From Mercenaria mercenaria (taxonomy: Eukaryota; Mollusca; Bivalvia; Venerida; Veneridae), in assembly GCF_021730395.1 (NCBI RefSeq), contig NC_069371.1, positions 73,500,001 to 73,564,000 on the forward strand: 64,000 nt of DNA, given 5' to 3'. Under the pieces are notes generated by a model. It was not told the DNA's origin and did no database searches. It saw only the letters and a list, made by a program, of their open reading frames with translations. The stretch's first letter is position 1. The number at the start of each line of letters is the position of its first letter. Shown in pieces: positions 13,201-25,344 of the stretch. The position numbers and the translations under genes are program-made.

Positions 13201-14133
13201 AATAATTGAGCATTGTTATTTTGTTGCGTGATGGAGTTAATATAAATCGATAACAGAAATGTTCATTTAACCATTGCAAGTACTTAAACATACTAAATTT
13301 TCCTAGATTGTTATAACGTTAACATACACCTTGCCCGATATACAAACCTCCCAACTAAAGGCATTTTATCTCAAAAGCATATATTGCTTTGGTCATAGTT
13401 CCAAGAACAGCCTTATTTAGCTCTTACGATATTTCTCATTTCTGGATATACACTGTTATTTGTTCATAATTTTGAATTATATATATTAAATCAACAAGAG
13501 TTTACTTTTACTAATATTTATTTCCATGGCAAAAAAAATTCCAAAGGTGAAAGGCCACTGTCTTTACATAAACACACATAGAAATAGCTGTTATTTATAT
13601 CAATAAATTTCATTTAAGATATATGGCTAACCGCTTTATAGTAATTTCAGCAGAAATCAAAAAAAAATTGAGGATGATTAATGTCCTTTTTCAGTGCAAA
13701 ATGATAGTTTTAACCACGGCAACTTGAACAACGCTTTTTCACAGAAATGATTAGTAACAATACAATACCTGAAGGGCAGTAACAGCTGGTTATGAATCGT
13801 ATTACATAAATCTTTGAATTTTAGAAATCGTTTCAGGCTATATAACTTAATGAAAAGATTACATTTGAAATGCGTATGTTTTGCTATACTTCAGTATTTT
13901 GCAAAGTAATATTATTTAGGCTATACTGTAATCTAGGTGTAAACGTATTGCTGAAAATACTTTTTGTCAATTTTCAAAATATTCTAAAACTCAAATATGA
14001 ATGACCCACTTAATTTCCTCCTGAAATTGAAATTGAAATCTTCAATTATATTGTCTATACGATGTTGTATCATAGCTCGGTGTTTTTTTCTTAACAAATT
14101 TGGTGCAGGTAAATCGTATACACTTAGTGCAGG
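10252..14133. other. 3' flank and AT-rich intergenic sequence
   Basis: It follows the stop codon of the membrane-protein gene. Homopolymer T runs occur near 11900 and 12435. The short open frames here have AT-driven composition and no recognisable motif. No gene or repeat family was recognised. Confidence 0.6.
10908..10913 (+). promoter_or_regulatory. candidate polyadenylation signal
   Basis: This is the first AATAAA hexamer downstream of the stop codon at 10251, about 660 nt away. It is plausible for the membrane-protein gene but unproven. Confidence 0.3.
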
Positions 14134-14187
14134 GTGCGGTAACTAAAAGTGTGCTGGTATTAAATACCCGCACGCTAGTTACCGCAC
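14134..14187. repeat. 54-bp hairpin
   Basis: GTGCGGTAACTA is mirrored by TAGTTACCGCAC, with GTGTGC/GCACGC continuing the stem around a short loop. Likely a remnant of a palindromic element. Confidence 0.65.
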
Positions 14188-14390
14188 TGTTGGACAGGAA
14201 AGTATGCCAGTTTGTCTGGAACAGCAGACAGGGAAGTGTATTTTATTGATTTTCTGCTCTCACATTGGTTTATTTTACCTGGGCTTTACACATTTGTAAA
14301 GCAAGGATTTTAAGTACTCACTGAACTGCTATATATGGCAATGTGGAACGCCTACTGAACTATCATATATGGATGGCTATGATACAAAAC

Positions 14391-14486
14391 AGAAAGAACA
14401 TTAAAACTCTCGGGTAAACAATTTAAACTCGGGGGGCTACGCCCCCTCGTACAAAACGTTTACCCTCGAGTTTCAATGCTCTTTCT
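14391..14486. repeat. 96-bp hairpin with GC-rich centre
   Basis: The outer arms AGAAAGAACATTAAAACTC and GAGTTTCAATGCTCTTTCT pair, then CGGGTAAAC pairs with GTTTACCCTCG, and the centre GGGGGCTACGCCCCC forms its own stem. It stands out sharply from AT-rich surroundings. Confidence 0.7.
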
Positions 14487-14769
14487 ATTACTTAAAAACA
14501 TACATGCATACAATTTTTTTTTTTATTTTAAAAAATCCTAATGGATCATGTTTAGAATTGTTGCTTCTAAAACTATGAAAATGCTGAAAGACAATTTTTG
14601 TTTATAATATCTATCTAATGTATGTATTTCAGGCAAATATAGATAAACATAAAGCCCTCAGTATGTGAAGAAAAGTGTCACATTTTAGTAAAACTAGTGC
14701 AAATATGAAGTAATTTGAGACTATGAGTTTCCAGACCCTTCTTTAATTTTTGCAGCTTACAGGGAATTG

Positions 14770-15036
14770 TTTGTTTGTTTGTTTTAGGTTTAACGCCGTT
14801 TTTCAACAGTATTTCAGTCATGTAACGGATTCCTGGATTCTGTACCAGTACAAACCTGTTCTCCGCAAGTAACTGCCAACTTCCCCACATGAATCAGAGG
14901 TGGAGGACTAATGACTTCAGACACAATGTCGTTTATCAAATAGTCGCGGAGAACATACGCCCCGCCCGAGGATCGAACTCGCGACCCCGAGATCCGTAGA
15001 CCAACGCTCTTACCTACTGAGCTAAGCGGGTGGGCC
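14770..15036 (-). mobile_element. tRNA-headed SINE (minus strand)
   Basis: Read on the minus strand, it starts with a tRNA-like head (A box around TTAGCTCAGTAGGTAAGAGC, B box GAGTTCGATCC). A body follows, then the conserved core ATGACTGAAATACTGTTGAA and a CAAA tail. Flanking direct repeats TACAGGGAATTG (14758-14769) and TACAAGGTATTG (15037-15048) differ at two of 12 positions and mark the insertion. The same family occurs at 60910-61214. Confidence 0.85.
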
Positions 15037-15299
15037 TACAAGGTATTGATCCTAAAATCTGCTTTATTATAATTATTGTGATATTAGTACATAGAACTTT
15101 TAATTTTGCTTAGCATAAAAATATATAATCTATTCGACGGGTTTTTAATCTGTAAATACTCCTTGTTTCTATTAGTGGTGTTAAATAGTTAAAAGTGGAA
15201 AACCACAGGACACCAAAGTATAAGTCAAGTGTTCATCTATTATTGTACAAAACCGCATGTGTTGCAGTACGTCGAAACTTTTTCTTTAAGATGATATGT

Positions 15300-16245
15300 T
15301 CTATTTAGAACATGTTATGTATAGCAATAACTATACTTAGAGCAAGTTCTGTTCGGCAAGATTACTGTACTTAGAACATATTCTGTACGGCAGGATTACT
15401 TTACTTAGAACATATTCTGTACGGCAGGATTACAGTACTTAGAATATGTTCTGTACGGCACGGCAGGATTACTTAACTTAGAACATGTTCTGTACGGCAA
15501 TATTATTGTACTTAGAACATGTTCTGTACGGCAAGATTACTGTATTTAGAATATGTTCTGTACGGCAAAATTACTGTATACGGCAGGATTACTGTACTTA
15601 GAACATGTTTTGTACAACACAGCAAAGTAACTGTACTAAGAATATGTTCTGTACGGCAGAGCAGGATTAATGTACTAAGAATATGTTGTGTATGGCAGGG
15701 TTTCTGTACTTAGAACATGTTCTATACGGCAAAATTACTGTACTTAGAACATGTTATAAACGGCAAAATTACTGTTCTAAAAACATGTTCTGTACGGCAC
15801 GGCAGGATTACTTAACTTAGAACATGTTCCGTACGGCAAGATTACTGTACTTAGAACAAGATCTGTACGGCAGGATTACTGTACTTAGAACATATTCTGT
15901 ACGGCAGAATTACTGTATCTAGAACATGTTCTGTACGACCGACAGGATTACTGTACTTAGATCATGTTCTGTACGGCAGGATTACTGTATTTAGAACATG
16001 TTATATACGGCACGACAGGATTACTGTACATAGAACATGTTCTGTACAACAAGGCAGGATTACTGTACTTAGAACAAGATCTGTATGGCACGACAGAATT
16101 AATGTACTTAGAACATGTTCTGTACGTAAAGATTACTGTACTTAGAATATGTTCTGTATGGAACGATTACTTTACTTAGACCAAGTTCTGTACGGCATGA
16201 TTACTGTGCTTAGAACTTATTTTGTACGGCACGATTACATCACAT
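15300..16245. repeat. ~35-bp minisatellite, about 26 units, palindromic core
   Basis: The consensus unit is roughly TTACTGTACTTAGAACATG followed by TTCTGTACGGCAGGAT. Some units have a 5-bp CGGCA insertion. The core AGAACATGTTCT is a perfect 12-bp palindrome; about seven units keep GAACATGTTC exactly. Frames open through it (15519-15713, 15964-16179) are by-products. Confidence 0.9.
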
Positions 16246-18335
16246 AGAAGATTTTTATTCAGTTTACCTCTTGACTGCTTTATTTGCAATATACCTTATA
16301 CTCTACAATGCGAAGCCAATAACGGAGTCAGAGACACAAAAAACAATGCCATGAATGGCATTCAAAACTTTTAACAATATTTCACTTTCTACATGTAGTA
16401 TATTTTATCTGATCAATTTACAGGACGATTTGTACGCGTAAATTGATTTAATTAAGACGGAAGTACCATGGAAAACTAGCTTATAAGCTAGAACTTTAAG
16501 TACATCGAACATAACAATATAAGGTATTACAGTTTCTAGAATATATTTTATATTATAGAATAAAATTTTAATATATGATGCCAGTTATAATATAAAGCGT
16601 GATATATATAAATAAATCCATTTATTCAACCTGGAATTTATTCACGGTGCTTGCACATTGTAACTGTTTTTCAGGTATGATGTACTTTTGTTAGTGGTTT
16701 CCAAATAACAGACCTATAGCGAATAAAACAATAACAGTTTTTAACCTAACGGAATACCGCTTTTTCTTTCAAGTATGTGACATTCACCATACGAAAGATA
16801 ATTACCAAAATCACCGAAATAATACAATATCTGGAAATGTAGGCGTGTCTATAGAGAACATGAGGTTTGTAGACTTATTTGTAAACGTCTCACCCCAAAT
16901 TGTCTCACCCCAAATTAAAACAGGAAGAGTCAGCATATGTATAGTGCATGATTACTCAGCATGTAGAATGTTTCTATGGTTAATCACTGAATAACGTGTT
17001 ATACTCAAACACTGGACATTCGGCTACATGGATGTTATTGTGCTCACTCAAGGTCAATGAGTGCCAATAAATGTATATTGGTAAATGTTATGTTAAAACA
17101 ACTTTCAGTGCCTTTTTCAAATAAGAATTGTTGCAAAATAACATATTACAGTGACATGAAAAGAAAACTAAAAAAAAGACCGCTAAGCTTTGTACATAGT
17201 ACATATGAAATTAATGTCTGGCCCGTTCACTGTTTTAAATCGATGAAACCGTCCACTTGTGATCAGATTTAGTTAAGCCGAAGAGTTTTACAATTTGCTA
17301 TGATACATTTCTGAAGATCAACCTTCTACTGGGGCATATTAGTTATGCTGTTTTGGTTAAAAATCATTTGAATCCACTTAAGATAAAAAATAACTTAATA
17401 TGAGAATCAAATGTACAGATTATAATTGCATACTGTAAATCTAGGAAGTTGCAAGGATATTTAAAGATGTTACTTGTTTATTTCTTGCATATATACAATA
17501 ATAACTTGAAGTTTTATACAAATGTGTTTTATTTTGTCTTGCCAAGCAAAATAGAGAATCACAACAGGCGCCAAATGTAAACACAGACAAAATAGCAGTA
17601 GATCTGCCACAAACGTTGCTTGATGATATTGATTTCATTATATACTTTCCACCAAAAGTTGTGTTATACATTATGCTACTTTTTGTAACGGTTAGCCGAT
17701 GAGCTCCTATAAACTTTCTAGTCAAATGTGGCGACATGGCAAACCAAACTTTTGCGAATATGATATATATTGCAGGACTCAACGTTCGAATAACAAAAAA
17801 CATCCATTGAATTTTGTTTTCTTTTTTTTTCTAGTTAGCTTTAATGAACAGCCTTATCTAATATCATCTTATTTACTATAGTCTAACAATAACCTGATTG
17901 TAGCTAAGGCTTAACAAGGAATGAAGATTTATTAAATTGCTTAGTAAAAATCTGTCTGTTCTGTCTACTTAAAACAGGCGTGTGTTTCGTTTCAAACTAG
18001 TCTAGTTTGTAACAAACCTTTATTTCTAATCAAGTTAAGCAGTCACGTGATTTCCGGGCCATAATACACATGCTTATGTAAGGTTTCCTTTTACACTACA
18101 TGTGTTTTAAAAAGCTAAAGCAATGCTTACGTGGTACTCTTAAAATTTCAGTTTGTGAAGTTATTTGATTTAATTTTGGATCAAGGACAGATCTAGTAAG
18201 AATAGTCACTTTACCAGAATGCAGTTTGCCATATTGAACGCAAAAATGCTCATGTAGCTATACATAAAAAGAACACTGTTATACACATGTTTTCAGGGCC
18301 TTTCAGAAAGCAAAGCAACAAAAGCAATACCATTT
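16246..18335. other. AT-rich intergenic sequence
   Basis: No gene, repeat family or RNA was recognised. The longest open frame (17441-17803, minus) has no motif and mixed composition, and was not accepted. Confidence 0.5.
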
Positions 18336-19072
18336 AAAGAATACACAGGTAAAATTGCGGACGAAAGAATTGAATACTTTCAATCATTGTAGAAAGGATA
18401 TTTCTGGACGATTTGTCATATGTTTCCGCGACTTCACATGTAGCCGTATAGTGATTTAATGTGACAAAACAACATCTTTCTGCTTCCTTTAATTAGAACA
18501 AGTAAATCATTTCTTGAAAAAAAAAATACATGAGTATCCCTTTAAGGGCCCAACGAAACAAAAGAGAAGACAAAAAGCAAATAAAGCAGCTAAGTCACAT
18601 CGGGCTTTAAGAATGGTCTATCATAGTGTCCACCAGCTGTCCTGCCAGACCAACTGTATAAGAATTGAACACAAGACAGAATTAGACTTATAATTCATTA
18701 ATCGGATCACCCCAGTAATCGCTTACATTGTAAGCAATAAGGAAATAACATTTCGTAGCATTCAAATTCTAATTTGTAGTTTTAAAATTAAAGGTTTGAT
18801 TTAATTTTTACATTTTGTTCATTTAAAAGTTAAAAATACACATGCAATACAAATGTTAGAACGAACACATTATAAGTAAAGAACTCACCTAAGATTCTGT
18901 CAGTGAGTCCACATTTTTTTTCGTTAAGTGTATGATTTTACGAAGCGTGCAAACAGGATATACGCTTTATCACAATAAAATTGGACTTGATTAATACTAT
19001 CCATGTGTTACTTGATGAACCATTCACATTCTTCTGTTTGCTCTTTGGAAACATTTCATTAATAACAATTCT

Positions 19073-20205
19073 ATGATAGAAATGTTGTGGATTGTTTTCT
19101 TTGCTAGTTTTTCATCAAAAGTTGCACTTGCTCAAGAGCCAACCTGTGCATGCTCTAAATTTCATTACGAAGAACAAATGCTAGAGAAAATAGTGAGAAT
19201 GGAGTTCTCAGTGGAAAGAATGAAAATTGAAACGGAGGAGGCGAGGAAAAGTGTAGAGAAAACTACCGACGAATTCAAAAGATTAAAAGCTGAACATGAA
19301 CATTATGTAGACGCCTCTAAAAAGGAAATACAAGAATTAAAAGGTGTGTATTAATTTAAAATGCTTTAGGCTAAGCATATTTAAATTTATGATATGCGCT
19401 TAATTGTGATTTAGCATGGTAACCTGTATGCCAAACAATTTATTGTGCTTTAGAATACTTAGGACAAACGTTTAATTGCGATTTTGATGCATTTGACACA
19501 TTCTGAGTAATTCATGTTTCACATGTACAATGCTTGAAATGAATTGCACATTCATTCGTAAACAGTTATGAAATAATAAAGAAAATAAGACTATCAACTA
19601 AAGGAGTTTTGAAAGACTTTTACATTTTGTAAACATATATATCAATAATATGAGTTTCGTGGTATGGAAATCATTATATTGTACCAAAATACTTTTTGTA
19701 TACATAATGGCTTTTACTTATAATTTCGAGAGCCTAATATTTTTTAAAAAAGTTTTTAAATGCATTGTTTCTTATATTTGCAGAGACGTTACGAACACCT
19801 ACTATTGCATTTAAAGCGAAGAAAGTGAGAAACCGAATGCCAAGCATAGACGAAACTATTGTCTTTAAAGAAACACTATTTAACTTCGGAGAACATTATG
19901 ACAACTTTACTGGAATTTTTACAGCTCCTATTCACGGGACATATCTCTTTACAATACATACCTGTTTGTATATACGTGTACACATGTATTATGGGGTTAT
20001 GGTAGAAGGTGAAAGAATCGCAAACGGAATGTTTTATGAATGGAATGCCAACAATTGTAATACTGTTGACGCAATTGTGGTAATGAAGTCTGAAGATTGG
20101 GTGTGGGTGAAATATCTTAGGTCATCTACGACAGGTCAAAATGTGATAGAAGGAAACAACGACAACAGATGGAACACATTTTCGGGGACTCTGATACACA
20201 CTTAG
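19073..20205 (+). CDS. secreted C1q-domain protein with coiled-coil stalk, paralogue 1
   Basis: Two exons, 19073-19343 and 19784-20205 (donor AAAAG|GTGTGT, acceptor TATTTGCAG, phase 1), give 230 aa. The paralogue starts at the equivalent of 19082, so the true start may be three codons in. Order: a signal peptide ending ..SSKVALAQ; a short Cys-x-Cys (TCAC); about 60 residues rich in E, K and R with heptad-like spacing (EEQMLEKIVRMEFSVERMKI), likely a coiled coil; then a C1q domain of about 130 residues. C1q features include TIAFKAKK, NFGEHYDNFTGIFTAP, HGTYLFTIH and the C-terminal NTFSGTLI. There is no collagen region, as is common for bivalve C1q-like proteins. In molluscs such proteins are thought to act as secreted, oligomeric pattern-recognition lectins; that role is inferred from the family. 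Confidence 0.9.
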
Positions 20206-20310
20206 AATGAAACATTCCGCAAAAGTGTCTAAGTTTAAGCATACGTAGTTGTGTTTATGAAAAAAGAATGACTAAGATCAAACTTTGGAAGGACAGAGTC
20301 TAGAAAAACG

Positions 20311-20316
20311 AATAAA
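20311..20316 (+). promoter_or_regulatory. polyadenylation signal AATAAA
   Basis: It lies 105 nt after the C1q stop codon. The aligned position in the paralogue is changed to AATGTA. Confidence 0.55.
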
Positions 20317-21062
20317 TTTCATAATTATTAACAAGAAATATCAATATAGCACATGGACCTTGGATAAGCTTCGTTGTGAATGTCATGAGAATTTGAATTT
20401 TAACAGATATTAAGGTTGATCAAAAAGATAAACGTTTAATAATGATTATTAATAAAGTCATAGAATGACAAGCTTAGTGGTTTAAGATGTGCTTGTCAAC
20501 GAAAGTCCTAATACGAATTATAAGTATATACTCGTGAACGTTCTGAGACGAAATTTTAAAATGATGCTTGAAATCGCTAAAATGTCTACTACTAATTATA
20601 ATAATCTTAAGACTGATTCTGCTAGCCGTGCGTCTAATTTAACCTTTCAAAAAAAAAATGAAAAAAGAAAAGAAAAGACAACACAAGACAGGATGTATGT
20701 GATGTTTAGGTATGTCAAATCGTGTTTGTTTAGTTGATTACATTTACGGTTAAATACTGGCTTACGACCTGTATCCCATCATTAACTATCGCATTAGAAG
20801 CAACCATAGATTTCACTATAATTACACAGCAAAAACTCAAAATAAGTAATTGATCAGTTTGTAAAACAATGACGTGGTCTGTTCAATTCTTACGATATTT
20901 TCGATTTAAAAAGAAAAATATATGTGTCAGGTTAACAACAAATAATTGCATAAAACGATTTCAATTATAAAACAAAAGGGGAAACCACCAAGCGCTCGTG
21001 TAATAGAGTGTTCATTTGCTTAATAAGAAAGGAGGAATATTAAGTTCAAAGATATCATAGAT

Positions 21063-24000
21063 TAAATTAACACAAAATGAACTAAAATTATTTCGCGGTC
21101 GTATGACCTCTTTCCGTGCAATAACGTTAAAATCATGGTTTTCCTATACATTATTATGTTTTAATTAAAATACGTGAACATATCAGCATAAGTGTGCGGT
21201 CAAGTAGACCAAAAGGCAAACTAGCAACACTAGAATGGTGATGCATGTCTTGAAGAACACACATGTTGATTGGACATACATGTATTACTTATCAATCCCT
21301 CGAATAAGAATTACGATATCACCAAAGAGGATTATGGTCTATGGAACCCAATCATATTAGATAAATTTTTAAGCTATTGCGAAATATTAAAATTCTGTCT
21401 TTTTGAATTTACCTTCGTTTTAACAACTGTCTTGATTATGTTGACTGAACCCTAATACTGTTCCTGCTTTTAGGTTATAAAGCTGAGTTCGAGAGATCAC
21501 TAACCTTCAAATCCAAATTTTAAAAACCTGAGGTCGAAATTTCTAAGTAAAACCAACTCAGGTAACGTTTAGTTCAACTGATCAATTTGATAAGCTAAGC
21601 GTTTAACTTTGCTGTTTGTGTTACACAATCAGAGAGAAACTGTGTTCGCGCTGGGTTTCGAACATGGGTCTTTGATTCGGGTCAGTTGAGTAAATCAAGA
21701 ATTTTGAATTGAGACAGGAAAGTTTGAAAGCATGACAATCACTTTCATCGTTTAGCTGTGACCGAAGTCTCTGAATATCTTCAGAAGTTGCCAGCATTAG
21801 CAAATAACTTTTCCAAGACGTTCTTTGGATCTGGTTTGGAGGTACACATGCAGTACTCAACACCTTTCTCCGTCTTTTAAATGACTCCACGTTTCATTAT
21901 ATTCTTTTGGTTTCCCGTGCCTGAGTACAAACCTGAGTACAAAACGAAATAACCAATTAACATATCTTGGCGTTTTTCGGTCCCGCATTTCCAAGCGCAA
22001 TAGATCATAGCTCTAATTTATCCCATTTGCTGTTTCCGTTTCGTAGCATAATCAGTTCAGCTCTACAGTGGTATTGAGCCACAAATAGGCATTCATTTAA
22101 AGCATTTTGCTAAATCGGCTTGAGGCAGTGGACAGGAAATTACAATCGACATTTTCCATTTCATTACGTATACTCCATATGCGATTTCGGTATTTTAACG
22201 ATCGATGTAACTCACTGCAGAGTTAGAGCGGTCTTCTGCGTATGCCCGAAAATGATTGTCAGTTGTAGCGCACGGCAAAAATATGCATGTTTTTGCATGT
22301 CCGCACGCATTTAGTATATAATATGCATAATATACTGACTAAAGGTTAGGGTTAGTATCACCATGGTTACAAAATATATACATTTAAGATATTTTTCGTT
22401 TTAGTTAATCCGGTATATACCGGAGTCTGTAATTTATACCGACGCTCCAAGTCTGCATTGAGTCGCAGTCTTTTACGGTTATCTAATTGATTTCATATTT
22501 TGGCCGAAAGATGTCGAAGTTACATACGAGAATATATAATTTTCCGAAAACTGCTAGTCGTCACAATAGGCTCATTTCCTCAACTGGCTAAGTTTTGATA
22601 CAATTTAATGTCTTGTCGCAGGTTTACCTTTTCATACACAACAGAAACATTTCTAGCAGTAGTTGTAGACGTAAACAAATATTTAATTGAGAGGTTAAGA
22701 TTTATAACTAGCACGAGTATACATTCATGTAGAATTATTATGTTATATAAAAATGAGCGTCTTGTTCACAACTTAGACATTTATTACTAAAAATATGGTA
22801 ACGCGTATTTCGGACAATTTTAGCAGACGTTTATTACGTGGATTTTTCTTTTAATATTTTATGCTTATCATTGTCTCAATCTTAGACACAGACCCTTAAT
22901 GGAAGTACGTGAGTTCATGATCTTCTTTGTATGAATTAAGAAAAAGGTGATCAAAAATAAAATGTAGGAACCTAGATGTCAGAAATTTATGTAATTCCTT
23001 TATTGTAACTTTTTAAATAATGGTTTATATGTTAGAAATGTACAAATATATGAAAAAAAATCTCTCATGATGTAGAAATTGTGCATCGTCTACTGTACCT
23101 TTCCCTTACAATCTCAAACTTTCAAAACACTACCTGAGTCAGCGTCTGTGTAGAAATCATTACGATATGCTTATGCCTTTACATGTATTTTTATGATTGA
23201 CTATATTTTTCCACGCAACAGAAATAATTCAAATCTTCAAGATTGGAACAAGTTACAAAGCAGCGTAAACATTTATTGGAAAGTGAAAACAACTCGATTT
23301 TATCAAAGAATACTTTAAAATGTTTTGATTATTACCGTTTCAATAAGGCAGTAATTGTTTGTATCAATTACCGAAACGTAATCAGGTAGCAAGCAGTCTC
23401 TGTTTAGCAGATTGTCGTGTTGGATTTCGCTATATTACATTACCGTGGAAAGTTCGGTTATCTAATACGAATTTGACCGCTTTCAACGACGTTTGATTCT
23501 AAAGTATATTAGCAATAACGTTTAGGATGTTAGTTGTATTCTTAATCAGTCAGTTTTTAGGGGAGCAGAGCTGCCAAAATGAAGATCAGGGGCTCAAATC
23601 TACACAAAAATGACTTTGAATGGCTCTCTTCTTGTATTGTCCCCTTCTGCTCGAGCTGATTAGCATACTTATTTGGTAAGGTTTATCAAATTCTTTGTCA
23701 AAACTTCAGCATACCTACTATGTTTACTTTTTTTATCCATTGATTCCGTACAAAATGATTTAAAAAGTTCTTTATCCAGTTTCTAAGAGGAAAATATATT
23801 TATCAGGTTAAAAGTTTGGCAATTTGTCATCCATTTCACCACGTATGTATTGAGAAACAGATTCCTGGGAAAAATCCTGACATGGTCGTGCATAGTGATA
23901 AACAATGAGCGGTCCACTCCTTTGACCAGTTACAAAATGCTTAACATAAAGAGTTTGGTTGTTAAGCATGTGATTATATTCTTATGTTAGAGAGTTTATA

Positions 24001-24955
24001 GTATCTCAGTACCTCTGTTCTCATTATGTCGTTTCAAAGCTCCATCCACTTATCTTTAACGAGATAATGATTACATCTTAAGGGCAGTCGTGTAACATTT
24101 TATATATAGGTTGAGAATTTTTGTTTACATCCAACATAAAGGCCAAGGGGTGAAATGTTTAGACTTAAACCATAGAAAGATGAGTAAAAAGTCACCTGAT
24201 ATGTCAAAGTGTTATTATTGCACAGGTCTATGTCTCCAGGGTCTTTAGAAATCATAAAAAGATTAGGAAAGAAATCTCTCATCAGTGTCAAACGTGGATC
24301 TAGAAAGACGGACTGGCTTTTACCTTTGATAATTTACAGTGTCCATCCACAAACCAACTTGGAAAGCTATAGAACATCATTTTAGGTTGGGTTTTTCTTT
24401 TTTTTTTCAGCAGAAACTTTATGCTAGAAATTGCTAAAGAAAATTTCTAACTTTGAAAGAGATTGTTCAACAAATTGCTGAGATTCATTTTATAATAGAA
24501 AACAAGGCTATTGTTAAGGATAGATATTAAACTTGAAGACAAGAAACATGTTTTTTATAATTTAATACTACAAGGTAATCTTTGCACAATACTAACAAAG
24601 ACATGAGCATGCTACTGTTATTTGTATCGTTACTAGTATGTATAATTTTGTAACAATATCGCAGTTAATGTAAAAAAATGGACATTATAAAATACTGTTC
24701 AACCGTGATCGATTATCCCACAAGTATCATAGACAAAATTAATATAATCACAAGTTTAACAATTTGCTGCAGTCAAACCTATAGTGAAACAACATTCTGC
24801 AAATGAGTGTTTCAAAACTTGTCACGTGCATGATGCTTTTACATTCGCTATATAAACTTGTACGTATTTGTTTCAGAATTAAAAGCATAGTTATGATATA
24901 CTTCTCGGTCAATGAGACTACAGCATTTCAAAATAGAATGAATATATGTAATATA
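21063..24955. other. intergenic sequence between C1q genes
   Basis: No gene was recognised on either strand. Open frames (21621-21890 minus, 24100-24291 minus and others) have no family motifs or splice context. A palindromic CCGGTATATACCGG-like stretch near 22410 is the only small structure seen. Confidence 0.5.
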
Positions 24956-25344
24956 TTAAATCTGAAAACCGGAAAATGAAGACCAGTTGTTACCATGCAC
25001 ATTTTCTCCCTGCGTTTGTATATGCCTAACCCAAATTTCATCAGAGGCGATCAGGTATAAGACAACCCCACTCGTTCCCTGTTCGTGGGATCTGCCGTTG
25101 CAATACATTTTTACCATAGATTCTCCATTTTTAACAATTTCTGTTTGCACATACTGTCCAGAAAAACTCATTACGGTTGCAATGAAATAATAGACGCCGT
25201 CGTTTGGTGCAGTGAACACACCTGTGGTTCCTGAGTAGGTCTGTCCGATATTTGTCACGACATTGTCAAAGACTATTGGCTGGTTGTGTCCAAGTTTCAT
25301 AAGATTTGCAGACAATTTGGCTGTGAAGGCTGAGCGAGAGTTAC
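24956..25344 (-). CDS. C1q-domain exon on the opposite strand (5' exon not found)
   Basis: The last exon, read on the minus strand, opens after the acceptor CTCTCAAACAG (just right of 25344) in phase 1, the same phase as the two neighbouring C1q genes. It codes about 129 residues ending WSSFSGFQI and a TAA stop. C1q landmarks are SAFTAKLSANL, IVFDNVVTNIGQTYSG, GVFTAPNDGVYYF and SDEIWVRH. The sequence is only distantly related to the flanking paralogues, so it is an older family member rather than part of the duplication. No signal-peptide exon was found upstream (25345-26747), so the gene may have a distant first exon or be an orphan exon. Likely a secreted lectin-like protein if expressed. 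Confidence 0.75.

Larger units (their letters stand above)
18336..21062. repeat. direct segmental duplication, copy 1 (C1q gene)
   Basis: Similarity with 26748-30200 begins abruptly at AAAGAATACACAGGTAAAAT and continues through upstream sequence, both exons and the downstream flank to about the AAAGATATCA motif near 21050. Exons are the best conserved part and the intron is largely diverged. This copy lacks the two MITEs found in copy 2, so it preserves both empty sites. Confidence 0.8.

Noticed and set aside
15300-16245. CRISPR-like array
   Set aside because: Repeats are contiguous with no unique spacers and the host is eukaryotic; it is a minisatellite.
17441-17803. 120-codon minus-strand frame
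   Set aside because: No domain, no membrane or signal pattern, no splice context; length is plausible by chance in this sequence.
21621-21890. 89-codon minus-strand frame between the C1q genes
   Set aside because: No recognisable motif and no splice partner; treated as chance.
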